DNA of 64,000 bases from Streptomyces marincola (GTDB lineage: Bacteria > Actinomycetota > Actinomycetes > Streptomycetales > Streptomycetaceae), in the NCBI RefSeq assembly GCF_020410765.1, contig NZ_CP084541.1, positions 925,001 through 989,000 of the forward strand. The letters run 5' to 3'. Shown piece by piece: positions 16,226-25,516 of the stretch (positions are counted from its first letter, which is position 1; each line of letters opens with the position of its first letter). The position numbers and the translations under genes are program-made. Under the pieces are notes generated by a model. It saw only the letters and a program-made list of their open reading frames with translations. It had not been told where the DNA came from and did no database searches.

Positions 16226-16243
16226 CCGGGGGCACTCCCCCGG
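16226..16243. terminator. Hairpin between GntR and fabI genes
   Basis: CCGGGGG-CACT-CCCCCGG is a 7-bp stem between converging 3' ends at 16164 and 16265. Confidence 0.55.
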
Positions 16244-16264
16244 GCGCCGCCGCGCGGTCGGGTC

Positions 16265-17044
16265 TCAGGCGCCCATCATGTGCACGCCGCCGTCGACGTG
16301 GACGATCTCGCCCGTCGTCTTCGGGAACCAGTCGGAGAGCAGGGCCACCACGCCCCGGGCCGGCGGCTCCGGGTCGGTCAGGTCCCAGCCGATCGGCGCC
16401 CGGTGGTTCCAGACGTCCGCCAGCTCCTCGAAGCCGGGGATGGACTTGGCCGCCATCGACTTGACCGGGCCGGCGGCCACCAGGTTCACCCGGATGTCGC
16501 GCCCGCCCAGGTCACGGGCGAGGTAGCGCGAGGTGGCCTCAAGGGCCGCCTTGGACACGCCCATCCAGTCGTACTTGGGCCACGCGACCCGCGCGTCGAA
16601 GTCCATGCCGACGACGGAGCCGCCGCGCTGCGAGAGCAGCGGGAGCAGCGCCATCGTGAGCGACTTGAGCGAGTAGGCCGAGACCTCGACCGCGGTGGCG
16701 ACCGAATCCCAGCCGGTGTTCAGGAAGTTGCCCCCCAGCGCGTCCTGCGGCGCGAACCCGATCGAGTGCACCGCGCCGTCGAGGCCGACGCCCTCGCCCA
16801 GGTGCTCGGAGACGCGGGCGGCGAGGCCGTCCAGGTGCTCCTGGTTCTGCACGTCCAGCTCGATCACCGGTGCCGGCTTGGGCAGCCGCTTGGCGATGCG
16901 CTCGACCAGGCTCAGCCGGCCGAAGCCGGTGAGCACCACCTCGGCGCCCTCCTCCTGGGCCAGCCGTGCGGTGTGGAAGGCGATGGAGGACTCGGTCAGC
17001 ACCCCGGTCACCAGGACGCGCTTGCCCGCCAGAAGTCCGCTCAT
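16265..17044 (-). CDS. fabI: Enoyl-[acyl-carrier-protein] reductase (NADH), FabI/InhA type
   Basis: 259-aa short-chain dehydrogenase catalysing the last step of fatty-acid elongation, reduction of trans-2-enoyl-ACP. The nucleotide-binding motif is the FabI form GVLTESSIAFHTA rather than GxxxGIG. Catalytic Y158-x6-K165 (YDWMGVSK) has the same numbering as mycobacterial InhA. FNKT-like loop and GPVKSMAAKSIPGF substrate loop are present. It follows fabG by only 2 bp, so the two reductases form an operon. Confidence 0.96.
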   Translation of the reverse strand: MSGLLAGKRVLVTGVLTESSIAFHTARLAQEEGAEVVLTGFGRLSLVERIAKRLPKPAPVIELDVQNQEHLDGLAARVSEHLGEGVGLDGAVHSIGFAPQDALGGNFLNTGWDSVATAVEVSAYSLKSLTMALLPLLSQRGGSVVGMDFDARVAWPKYDWMGVSKAALEATSRYLARDLGGRDIRVNLVAAGPVKSMAAKSIPGFEELADVWNHRAPIGWDLTDPEPPARGVVALLSDWFPKTTGEIVHVDGGVHMMGA

Positions 17045-17046
17045 GT

Positions 17047-18009
<963 letters not shown>

Positions 18010-18021
18010 TCAGGAGACACC

Positions 18022-19545
18022 GTGCCGAGAACCATCGACGAGACCTTCCTCGCACTCCCCCTGCGGCAGCTCGCGGACGCCGCGCTCGCCCGCGCCAGGT
18101 CCCTCGGCGCCGACCACGCCGACTTCCGCCTCGAACGCGTCCGGAACGCCAACTGGCTGCTCAGGGACGCGAGATTGGCCGGCACGGCCGACGCGACCGA
18201 CCTCGGGTACGCCGTCCGCGTCGTGCACGGCGGCAGCTGGGGGTTCGCCGCCGGCGTCGACCTGACCCCGGACGCCGCGGCCCGCGTCGCGGCCCGGGCC
18301 GTGGCGATGGCCAGGCTCTCCGCCGGGATCGCCGCGGCGGCCGGCTCCGGCGAACGCGTCGAGCTGGCGCCCGAGCCGTCCCACGGCGAGCAGACGTGGA
18401 TCTCGGCCTACGAGACCAACCCGTTCGACGTCCCGGACGCGGAGAAGACCGGACGGCTCGCGGAGTGGAGCCGGCGGCTCCTGGCCGCGCCCGGCATCAG
18501 CCACGTCGACGCCCGGCTGTGGGCGGTGCAGGAGAACAAGTTCTACGCCGACACCGCGGGCACGGTCACCACCCAGCAGCGCGTGCGCCTGCTGCCCGAG
18601 CTGACCGCCGTCGCCGTGGACGGCGCGAGCGGGCGCTTCGACTCGATGCGCACCCTGGCGCCGCCCGCGGCGCGCGGCTTCGAGTACCTGACGGGCACGG
18701 GCTGGGACTGGGACGGCGAACTGGCCCGCATGCCCGAGCTGCTGGCCGGGAAAATGGCCGCGCCCCCGGTCGAGCCGGGCCGGTACGACCTGGTCATCGA
18801 CCCCACGAACCTGTACCTCACGATCCACGAGTCGATCGGCCACGCCACCGAACTCGACCGCGCCCTGGGCCACGAGGCGGCGTACGCGGGCACGTCGTTC
18901 GCCACGTTCGACCGGCTCGGCTCACTGGCGTACGGGTCCGCGCTCATGAACGTCACCGCGGACAGGACCGCGGAAGGCGGCCTGGCCACCACCGGCTGGG
19001 ACGACGAGGGCGTGCGCACCCAGTCCTGGGACCTGGTACGTGACGGCGTCCTCGTCGGCTACCAGATGGACCGGCGCACCGCGTGCATGACGGGCTTCGA
19101 GCGCTCCAACGGCTGCGCGTTCGCCGACTCCCCCGCGCACGTGCCGCTCCAGCGCATGGCCAACGTCTCCCTGCGGCCCGACCCGGAGGGCCCGGGCACC
19201 GACGGGCTCATCGCCGGGGTGGAGCGCGGCATCTACGTGGTGGGCAGCGGCTCGTGGTCCATCGACATGCAGCGCCACAACTTCCAGTTCACCGGGCAGC
19301 GCTTCTTCCGCATCGAGCACGGGCGCCTGGCCGGGCAGGTGCGCGACGTCGCCTACCAGGCGACGACGACGGACTTCTGGGGGTCTCTTGAGGCCCTCGG
19401 CGGTCCTGGGACCTACCTGCTCGGCGGCTCGTTCATGTGCGGCAAGGCCCAGCCCGGCCAGCTCGCCGCCGTCTCGCACGGCTGCCCCTCCGCCGTGTTC
19501 CGCGGCGTCGACATCCTCAACACCACCCAGGAGTCCGGCCGATGA
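18022..19545 (+). CDS. TldD-like metallopeptidase subunit
   Basis: 507-aa TldD/PmbA-family protein. The catalytic zinc motif H269-E-S-I-G-H274 is intact, with downstream GSALMNVTADRT and CGKAQPGQ segments typical of TldD, so this is the active subunit of a TldD/TldE heterodimer that trims unstructured peptides. Start is GTG 18022 behind CAGGAGA; the longer upstream reading frame crosses the intergenic region after fabG. The stop overlaps the start of the partner gene (ATGA). Confidence 0.92.
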   Translation: MPRTIDETFLALPLRQLADAALARARSLGADHADFRLERVRNANWLLRDARLAGTADATDLGYAVRVVHGGSWGFAAGVDLTPDAAARVAARAVAMARLSAGIAAAAGSGERVELAPEPSHGEQTWISAYETNPFDVPDAEKTGRLAEWSRRLLAAPGISHVDARLWAVQENKFYADTAGTVTTQQRVRLLPELTAVAVDGASGRFDSMRTLAPPAARGFEYLTGTGWDWDGELARMPELLAGKMAAPPVEPGRYDLVIDPTNLYLTIHESIGHATELDRALGHEAAYAGTSFATFDRLGSLAYGSALMNVTADRTAEGGLATTGWDDEGVRTQSWDLVRDGVLVGYQMDRRTACMTGFERSNGCAFADSPAHVPLQRMANVSLRPDPEGPGTDGLIAGVERGIYVVGSGSWSIDMQRHNFQFTGQRFFRIEHGRLAGQVRDVAYQATTTDFWGSLEALGGPGTYLLGGSFMCGKAQPGQLAAVSHGCPSAVFRGVDILNTTQESGR

Positions 19546-20951
19546 CCCCCCGCAGCACCGGCGCGCCGCACGAGACCGTCGAACGCGCCCTCGAACTGTC
19601 CCGGGCCGACGCCACCGTCGTCATCGCCGACGAGGAGTCCACGGCCAACCTGCGCTGGGCAGGCAACACGCTCACCACCAACGGCGAGACCCGCGGGCGC
19701 AGGATCACGGTCGTCGCGACCGTCGACGGCGGCCGGGGAACGGCGTCCGGCGTGGTCTCCCGCGGCGGCGCCACGGCCGATGACCTCGCCCCCCTGGTCC
19801 TCGCCGCCGAGGAGGCGGCGCGCCAGTCGCCGCCCGCCGAGGACGCCCGCCCCCTGGCCGGCCACCGCGCCCCGGACCCGCACTTCACGGCGCCGCCGGC
19901 CGAGACCTCATCCGCGGTGTTCGCCTCCTTCGCGCCCGCGCTCGGCGCGACGTTCGCCCGGGCCCGCGCCCGGGGCCGCGAGCTGTTCGGCTTCGCGAGC
20001 CACCGGATGGTGTCCTCCTACCTGGGCACCTCCACCGGGCTGCGGCTGCGGCACGACCAGCCGGCCGGGCACGTCGAGCTGAACGCCAAGTCGCCCGACC
20101 GCACCAGGTCCGCCTACGTGACCGTGCCGACCGACGACTTCTCCGACGTGGACCCGGCCGCCCTGGACGCCGGCCTCGCCACCAGGCTCGGCTGGGCGGA
20201 GCGGCGCGTCGACCTGCCGCCGGGCCGCTACGAGACGCTGCTCCCGCCCGGCTCCGTCGCGGACCTGGTGGTCTACCTGCACTGGGCGTCCGACGCGGGC
20301 CGGGCACACCAGGGGCGCACGGTGTTCAGTGGCCGCGACGGCGGCACCCGGGCCGGCGAGCGGCTCGCGGGCCTGCCGCTGACCCTGTGGAGCGACCCGG
20401 CCGCGCCGGGTGTCGCCGGCTGCCCGTTCGTCCTCGCGCGGGCCTCGACCGACTCGCTGACCCCGGCCGTGTCGGTGTTCGACAACGGCCTGCCGCACGC
20501 CCGCACCGACTGGATCGCCGACGGCGTGCTGCGCCGGCTGCCGACCACCCGCCACACCGCGGAGCTGACCGGGCTGCCGCACGCGCCGTTCGGCGACAAC
20601 CTGCTGCTGGACGCGGGCGGCACCGGCGGCATCGAGGACCTCGTCGCCCGCACCCGGCGCGGACTGCTGGTGACGTCCCTGTGGTACATCCGCGAGGTGG
20701 ACCCGATGACGCTGCTGCTGACGGGTCTGACCAGGGACGGCGTGTATCTCGTGGAGAACGGCGAGGTGACCGGCGCGGTGAACAACTTCCGCTTCAACGA
20801 GTCCCCGCTCGACGCGCTCGGCCGGGCCTCCGAGGCGGGCGCCCGGCGGCGCTGCCGTTCCCGCGAGTGGGGCGAGTACTTCCCCCGCACGGCGATGCCG
20901 GCGCTGCGCGTGCCCGAGTTCCACATGAGTTCGGTCAGCCCCGGCGTGTAG
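19542..20951 (+). CDS. TldE/PmbA-like partner protein
   Basis: 469-aa TldD/PmbA-family protein without the HExxxH zinc motif, as expected for the catalytically inactive TldE/PmbA half of the heterodimer. Recognisable segments are NLRWAGNTLTTNGETRGR near the N-terminus and GLLVTSLWYIREVDPMTLLLTGLTRDG-VYLVENGEVTGAVNNFRFNES near the C-terminus, in two parts. ATG overlaps the stop of the upstream tldD-like gene by four bases, giving translational coupling and equimolar synthesis. Native substrate in Streptomyces is not known. Confidence 0.9.
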   Translation: MTPRSTGAPHETVERALELSRADATVVIADEESTANLRWAGNTLTTNGETRGRRITVVATVDGGRGTASGVVSRGGATADDLAPLVLAAEEAARQSPPAEDARPLAGHRAPDPHFTAPPAETSSAVFASFAPALGATFARARARGRELFGFASHRMVSSYLGTSTGLRLRHDQPAGHVELNAKSPDRTRSAYVTVPTDDFSDVDPAALDAGLATRLGWAERRVDLPPGRYETLLPPGSVADLVVYLHWASDAGRAHQGRTVFSGRDGGTRAGERLAGLPLTLWSDPAAPGVAGCPFVLARASTDSLTPAVSVFDNGLPHARTDWIADGVLRRLPTTRHTAELTGLPHAPFGDNLLLDAGGTGGIEDLVARTRRGLLVTSLWYIREVDPMTLLLTGLTRDGVYLVENGEVTGAVNNFRFNESPLDALGRASEAGARRRCRSREWGEYFPRTAMPALRVPEFHMSSVSPGV

Positions 20952-21025
20952 GGAGACCCCGGACGTCCCGGCCGGCCCGCCGCACGGGCCGCGCCGGGGC
21001 TACCCTGGTCGCGGGTGGTGAGACG

Positions 21026-21361
21026 ATGCGAAGGCGACAGCGCAAGACCGACACGACGGTCTTCCGGATCACCCAGGCCCGCAGGGGCCTGGAGGAGGAC
21101 GTCCGGGACCGGCAGCGGCGCTACATCATCTCGATGCTGGTGCGGACCCTCGCGGTGGTCCTCACGATCACGCTGTGGAACGTGAACCGGCCGTTCGCGG
21201 TCGTGGCGCTGGTCCTGGGCACGCTGCTGCCGTACATCGCGGTCGTGATCGCGAACGCGGGCCGCGAGAACGTGCCGTCGCTGCCGTCGGCCTTCGTCGG
21301 CGGCGAGCCGCGGCCCGCGCTGCCGCCGCCGGGAGGCGGAGACCTGCACAACCGGAGCTGA
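21026..21361 (+). CDS. DUF3099 membrane protein
   Basis: 111-aa protein with two transmembrane helices (about 38-55 and 58-77, ALVLGTLLPYIAVVIANAG) after a basic N-terminus RRRQRKTDTTVFRITQARRG. The pattern VFRITQA...RQRRYIISM matches the actinobacterial DUF3099 family. The tail is Pro/Gly-rich. Function unknown. ATG at 21026 is chosen; an upstream GTG pair is possible. It lies 74 bp beyond the TldE-like gene. Confidence 0.82.
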   Translation: MRRRQRKTDTTVFRITQARRGLEEDVRDRQRRYIISMLVRTLAVVLTITLWNVNRPFAVVALVLGTLLPYIAVVIANAGRENVPSLPSAFVGGEPRPALPPPGGGDLHNRS

Positions 21362-21482
21362 GCCCTCCGGAGCCGCGCGGTCGCCGGATTCCCCCCTCAA
21401 TTGAACCGATCCCCTGCGCTCTTCGGGGCAATGCATGTCATACTTCTAGGGCGCTCCGTATCCCCCGTCGGAGCGACACCGA

Positions 21483-21514
21483 CGCCGGGCGGCTCCCCCC
21501 GTGGCTGCCCGGCG
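21483..21514. terminator. Hairpin upstream of the 80-aa gene
   Basis: CGCCGGGC (about 21483-21490) pairs with GCCCGGCG (about 21507-21514), extended by GGCT/GGCT partial pairing, with a C-rich loop. It could terminate the DUF3099 transcript or be a leader structure for the 80-aa gene. Confidence 0.45.
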
Positions 21515-21556
21515 TCGCCTTCTGTGTGTCCGCGGTGCGAATGTTGAGGGTGTTGG

Positions 21557-21799
21557 ATGGATTCCGTGCCGACCGCATCCGCGTCCGACGTGGTGATCTG
21601 CTCGGCCAAGGGCTGCCGCGCTCCCGCCGTCTGGGTCCTCGCCTGGAACAACCCGAAGCTGCACACTCCCGAACGCCGCAAGACGTGGGTCGCCTGCGAC
21701 GAGCACCGGGAGCACCTGTCGCGCTTCCTCGACCTCCGGGGCTTCCTCAAGGACGTGGTGGCGCTCGCCGAGTGGGAGCGGTCAGCCGCCGATCGCTGA
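21557..21799 (+). CDS. Conserved 80-aa Cys/His protein
   Basis: 80-aa soluble protein with CSAKGC (residues 14-19) and a later CDEHREHL (about 47-54): a C-x4-C...C-x2-H arrangement that could bind zinc. W-rich middle ([12 protein letters not shown]). I recall Streptomyces homologues at this locus labelled 'acetone carboxylase', which looks like a transferred misannotation because this protein is far too small. GAGGG sits 7 bases before the ATG. Its last 18 bp overlap the 3' end of moaA on the opposite strand. Confidence 0.8.
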   Translation: MDSVPTASASDVVICSAKGCRAPAVWVLAWNNPKLHTPERRKTWVACDEHREHLSRFLDLRGFLKDVVALAEWERSAADR

Positions 21800-22765
21800 C
21801 ATCGGGCGCTGCGGCTGGACGAACGAGGGGTCGTCCAGACCTGATCCGGCCTTCTTCCCCCACATCGCGGTCCGCCACCGCTCCGCCAGCTCCGCGTCGT
21901 CCGCTCCGGAGCGCAGGGCGCCGCGCAGGTCCGACTCCTCCCGCGCGAACAGGCACGTGCGCACCTGCCCGTCGGCGGTCAGCCGGGTGCGGTCGCAGGT
22001 CCGGCAGAAGGGCCGGGTGACGGAGGCGATGACGCCGACCCGGTGCGGGCCGCCGTCCACCAGCCAGCGTTCCGCCGGCGCGGAGCCGCGCTCCTCCTCG
22101 GGCGTGAGGGTGAAACGGGTGCGCAGCGACTCCAGGATGTCGCCTGCCGTGACCATGTCGGAACGGCGCCAGCCGTGTTGGGCGTCCAGCGGCATCTGCT
22201 CGATGAAACGCAGTTCGTAGCCGTGCTCGACCGCCCAGGCCAGCAGGTCGGGCGCCTCCGTTTCGTTGAGCCCCGGCATCAGCACCGAGTTGACCTTCAC
22301 CGGGTCGAGTCCCGCGGCCTTGGCGGCGGCCAGGCCGCGCAGCACGTCGCCGTGCCGCCGGCGCCGGGTGATGCGCGCGAACACCTCGGGGTCGGTGGTG
22401 TCGAGCGACACGTTCACCCGGTCGAGGCCGGCGGCGCGGAGGGCGACGGCCATGCGTTCGAGGCCGATGCCGTTCGTCGTCAGGGACAGCCTGGGCCGGG
22501 GGCGCAGGCCGGCGCAGCGCTCGACGATGGAGACCAGGCCGGGGCGCAGCAGCGGTTCCCCGCCGGTGAACCTGACCTCGGTCACGCCCAGCCGTGTGAC
22601 GGCGATGTCCACCAGCCGGACGATCTCGTCGTCGGTCAGCAACTCCGGCTTGGCGAGCCAGGACAGGCCCTCCTCCGGCATGCAGTACGTGCAGCGCAGG
22701 TTGCACCGGTCGGTCAGCGAGACCCGGAGGTCCGTCGCGATTCGCCCGTAGGTGTCGAGCAGCAT
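21782..22765 (-). CDS. moaA: GTP 3',8-cyclase MoaA (molybdenum cofactor)
   Basis: 327-aa radical-SAM enzyme for the first step of molybdopterin synthesis, converting GTP to 3',8-cyclo-7,8-dihydro-GTP. N-terminal [4Fe-4S] motif C21-NLR-C25-TY-C28; C-terminal cluster CRTC...CLF binding the substrate side; GG dipeptide at the C-terminus (SAIGG), needed by MoaA as arginine-finger tail. Length is normal. It converges on and slightly overlaps the 80-aa gene. No other moa gene is in view. Confidence 0.96.
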   Translation of the reverse strand: MLLDTYGRIATDLRVSLTDRCNLRCTYCMPEEGLSWLAKPELLTDDEIVRLVDIAVTRLGVTEVRFTGGEPLLRPGLVSIVERCAGLRPRPRLSLTTNGIGLERMAVALRAAGLDRVNVSLDTTDPEVFARITRRRRHGDVLRGLAAAKAAGLDPVKVNSVLMPGLNETEAPDLLAWAVEHGYELRFIEQMPLDAQHGWRRSDMVTAGDILESLRTRFTLTPEEERGSAPAERWLVDGGPHRVGVIASVTRPFCRTCDRTRLTADGQVRTCLFAREESDLRGALRSGADDAELAERWRTAMWGKKAGSGLDDPSFVQPQRPMSAIGG

Positions 22766-22887
22766 GCTTCGCAGCGTACGTCACGCCAGGGACATACGTA
22801 CGGCCCGCGCCCGCGCACGTCCGACGCGGCCTCAACTCCCCGCGCCCCCGGGGCCCCTGTCGGTACCGGCCCGTATCCTCAGTGACC

Positions 22888-23898
22888 ATGCTCGAAGACC
22901 ACCAGGCAGCAGCGGACCTCTCCCCCGCCCGGGTTCCCGCCCCGCGGCCCGCCGACGGGCCGTGGCCCGCGGAGTATCCCGACGGGTACGCCGTGGTGGA
23001 CGTCGAGACCACGGGTCTCGGGCGCGCGGACCGGATCGTGTCGGCGGCCGTCTACCGGCTCACGGCCAGGGGCGAGGTGGAGGACCACTGGTACACGCTG
23101 GTCGATCCGCAGCGCGACCCGGGACCGAGCTGGCTGCACGGGATCACGGCGGACATGCTGGCCGGGGCGCCCCTGTTCGCCGATGTCGCCGGGGAGTTCG
23201 CCGAACGGCTCGCGGGGCGCGTGCTCGTCGCCCACAACGCGGTGTTCGACTGGAACATGATCGCCCGCGAGTACGCGAGGGCCGGACGCACGCCTCCCGT
23301 CGAGCAGCGGTTGTGCACGATCCTGCTGTCCAAGGCGCTGGCGCTGCCGCTCGGCAACCACAAGCTGGAGACGCTGGCCGCCTATTACGGCGTGGAGCAG
23401 CGGCGGGCGCACCACGCGCTCGACGACGCCCGGGTCCTGGCGGAGGCGTTCCGGCCGAGCCTGCACCACGCGGCCGGGCGGGGCCTGCCCCTGCCGCTGC
23501 ACGTCTGCCGGCCGCTGACCGCGTGGACGGACCAGGGCGGGCGGACCCCGGCGGGGTCCGGGCGCTCCTGGCGGACCGGCCGCCGCGGCGGGCCGCGCAG
23601 GACCTGCCCGTGGCCCAACCCCGGCCGGTACGAGGCGGGCGGCCGGCTGGTGCAGGGCATGCGGGTGGCGTTCTCCGGGGACACCTCCATCGAGCGCGAG
23701 CTGCTGGAGGACCGGGCGTTCGAGGCGGGCCTGCACGTGGCCTCCGCCGTCTCCCGGCTGACCAGCCTGCTCGTCACCAACGACCCGGACGCCACCACGT
23801 CCAAGGTGGTGAACGCGCGGGCCTACGGGACGCCGATCCTGGACGAGGCGGCCTTCACGCACCTGCTGCGGGACGTGGACCCGGCGCCGGGCGGCTGA
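22888..23898 (+). CDS. DEDDh 3'-5' exonuclease with C-terminal BRCT-like domain
   Basis: 336-aa protein from ATG 22888 (an in-frame GTG lies 6 bp upstream). The exonuclease fold resembles the DNA polymerase III epsilon subunit: Exo I VVDVETTGL, Exo II VLVAHNAVFDWNMI and Exo III HHALDDARVLAEAF supply the DEDDh residues. A basic Gly/Arg/Pro-rich linker (about 200-245) leads to a BRCT-like module (about 250-330; MRVAFSGDTSIERE, SAVSRLTSLLVTND, SKVVNARAYGTPI). Likely role in DNA repair or replication proofreading; the BRCT fold would dock partners. Confidence 0.9.
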   Translation: MLEDHQAAADLSPARVPAPRPADGPWPAEYPDGYAVVDVETTGLGRADRIVSAAVYRLTARGEVEDHWYTLVDPQRDPGPSWLHGITADMLAGAPLFADVAGEFAERLAGRVLVAHNAVFDWNMIAREYARAGRTPPVEQRLCTILLSKALALPLGNHKLETLAAYYGVEQRRAHHALDDARVLAEAFRPSLHHAAGRGLPLPLHVCRPLTAWTDQGGRTPAGSGRSWRTGRRGGPRRTCPWPNPGRYEAGGRLVQGMRVAFSGDTSIERELLEDRAFEAGLHVASAVSRLTSLLVTNDPDATTSKVVNARAYGTPILDEAAFTHLLRDVDPAPGG

Positions 23899-23923
23899 CC
23901 CCGTTCGGGTACCGTCGAGTGCT

Positions 23924-24763
23924 GTGTACCGCTTTCTGCTGTCCCGGCAGTGGGTGATCCTCACCCTCGTCGCGCTGCTGATGGTGCCCGCCTTCACGTG
24001 GCTCGGGTTCTGGCAGCTCAACCGGCACGAGCAGCGTGTCGAGCGCAACGACCTGATAGCCGCGAGCCTCGCGGCGCCCGCGGTGCCCATGACCGACCTC
24101 TCGTCGGCGGGCGGGGCCGTGGATCCGGACGACCGGTACCGGCCGGTGACGGCGACGGGCGTGTACGACCCGGGCCACGAGGTCGTGGTGCGGCACCGCG
24201 AGAACGACGACGGCGCCATGGGCTACTACGTGCTGACGCCGCTGGTGCGGGCGGACGGCTCGGCGGTCATGGTCAACCGCGGCTGGGTCGCGGCGGGCCG
24301 CGAGGTGACCCGCGTGCCCGAGGTCGCCGCGCCGCCCGGTGGCGAGGTCACGGTGACCGGCCGGCTGATGGCCGACGAGTCGACGGGCAGCACCGGCATC
24401 AGGGAGCGGTCCGGCCTGCCCGACGGCATGGTCATGATGATCAGCAGCCAAGAGCGGGCGGACGCCATGGGCGTTCCCGTGCTGGGCGGCTATCTGGAGC
24501 TGACCGCGACCGACCCCGAGCCCGCCGACGGCGAGGCGCAGCCGGCGCCGCTGCCGGAACCCGACCACACGGGCATCGGGGCGCACTTCGCGTACGCGGT
24601 GCAGTGGTGGCTGTTCGCCGCGGGGGTCCCGGTGGGCTGGGTGCTGCTGCTGCGGCGCGAGGTCCAGGACCAGCGGCGGGCCGACGCGAAGGCGGCGGCG
24701 GGCGGCGGGGACGGCGCGGGCGGGCCCGCGCGGGAACCCGCCGCGGCGGCCGGCGCCTCCTGA
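23924..24763 (+). CDS. SURF1 family protein
   Basis: 279-aa membrane protein with SURF1 architecture: an N-terminal helix (about 10-28, WVILTLVALLMVPAFTWLG) with FWQLNRHEQR directly after, a periplasmic-side domain with RYRPVTATGVYD and VNRGWV, and a second helix (about 225-243, WWLFAAGVPVGWVLLL). SURF1 proteins assist haem a insertion into cytochrome c oxidase. A Gly/Ala-rich tail follows. The GTG start is at 23924. It is 25 bp after the exonuclease gene and may be co-transcribed with it. Confidence 0.93.
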   Translation: MYRFLLSRQWVILTLVALLMVPAFTWLGFWQLNRHEQRVERNDLIAASLAAPAVPMTDLSSAGGAVDPDDRYRPVTATGVYDPGHEVVVRHRENDDGAMGYYVLTPLVRADGSAVMVNRGWVAAGREVTRVPEVAAPPGGEVTVTGRLMADESTGSTGIRERSGLPDGMVMMISSQERADAMGVPVLGGYLELTATDPEPADGEAQPAPLPEPDHTGIGAHFAYAVQWWLFAAGVPVGWVLLLRREVQDQRRADAKAAAGGGDGAGGPAREPAAAAGAS

Positions 24764-24802
24764 AGCCCCCTCGTCGCCCTGCGCCCTTCCTGAGCCCTCC
24801 GT

Positions 24803-24830
24803 GCCCGCCGGGCGTCGCCGCCCGGCGGGC
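24803..24830 (+). terminator. Terminator after SURF1 gene
   Basis: A perfect 12-bp stem (GCCCGCCGGGCG with CGCCCGGCGGGC) with TCGC loop, followed by GCTTTCG, lies 40 bp past the SURF1 stop codon. Confidence 0.85.
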
Positions 24831-24987
24831 GCTTTCGCGGTCCCCCGCCGCCCGCGCGTCCCGCCGGCTCGTCAGGCCGGACGCGCGGGGAGACGGGCAT
24901 GCGCCGGGAGTGGTCGCGGCTCCGCTCCCGGGCGACAACGCCGGACGTCGTCGGCCCATGCCTCCGTGCACCGCCCCGCACACCACT

Positions 24988-25029
24988 ACTTGACACCCGA
25001 TAGCAAGTACTTGCTATCTTTCGTCAAGT
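24988..25029. promoter_or_regulatory. Nested 42-bp palindrome overlapping promoter of HTH gene
   Basis: The core is a perfect 20-bp palindrome, GATAGCAAGTACTTGCTATC (24999-25018). It is flanked symmetrically by ACTTGAC (24988-24994) and GTCAAGT (25023-25029), giving two concentric pairs of arms with 4-bp gaps. TTGACA (24990-24995) is a consensus -35 and TATCTT (25015-25020) a plausible -10, spacer 19 bp (or GCTATC with 17). Any dimeric repressor bound here would cover the promoter. The GTG start of the HTH gene falls 8 bases after the -10, so the transcript is probably leaderless. Confidence 0.75.
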
Positions 25030-25516
25030 GACGACCACGGAAGATCACGCCGAACTGGTGGCCGATTTGGTCAGGGTGCTGGAGACACGGATTCTCGACC
25101 CGCTGGAGATCCTGCTGGCCTCCGACGCGCTTCTCGAACCCGTCAGGGCACGGCTGCGCGTCGAAGCCGAGGTCTGGGCCGCCCAGCTGCTCGGCGCCGA
25201 CCGGAAGCGGGCCACCGCGACCGCGGCTCGCCTCATCGGCGCGCTTTTCCCTGGCGACGCGCCCTTCGACCCGCCCGCCTCGTGGTGGCGCACCGCACTG
25301 GGACGGGCCGTGGCGCGCGCCACCGGCCACCCATCGGCGGCGGCCGTGTCGTACTCCACGGCGGGGGCGATACTCGGAATCACCCGGCAAGGCGTTCACG
25401 ACCTGGTCAAACGCGGCAAGCTTGCCAGGGACTCCGGCGGCGGCGTCACGACATCCTCCATCCGCGACCGACTCAACCGCCCCCAGGAGAGCATCCCGTG
25501 CCACCCCAAGAAGTGA
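25028..25516 (+). CDS. Small HTH DNA-binding protein, likely autoregulator
   Basis: 162-aa protein. Residues 1-110 are mostly helical, with no recognised domain; the C-terminal part (about 107-150) reads STAGAILGITRQGVHDLVKR then a short beta-turn and TSSIRDRLN, a helix-turn-helix of the MerR-like/excisionase kind used to read DNA sites. Start is GTG 25028, lying inside the nested palindrome with no Shine-Dalgarno, fitting leaderless expression. It overlaps the next gene by 19 bp. Most simply it binds its own palindromic operator and controls the hydrolase (inference). I do not recognise a named family. Confidence 0.82.
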   Translation: MTTTEDHAELVADLVRVLETRILDPLEILLASDALLEPVRARLRVEAEVWAAQLLGADRKRATATAARLIGALFPGDAPFDPPASWWRTALGRAVARATGHPSAAAVSYSTAGAILGITRQGVHDLVKRGKLARDSGGGVTTSSIRDRLNRPQESIPCHPKK

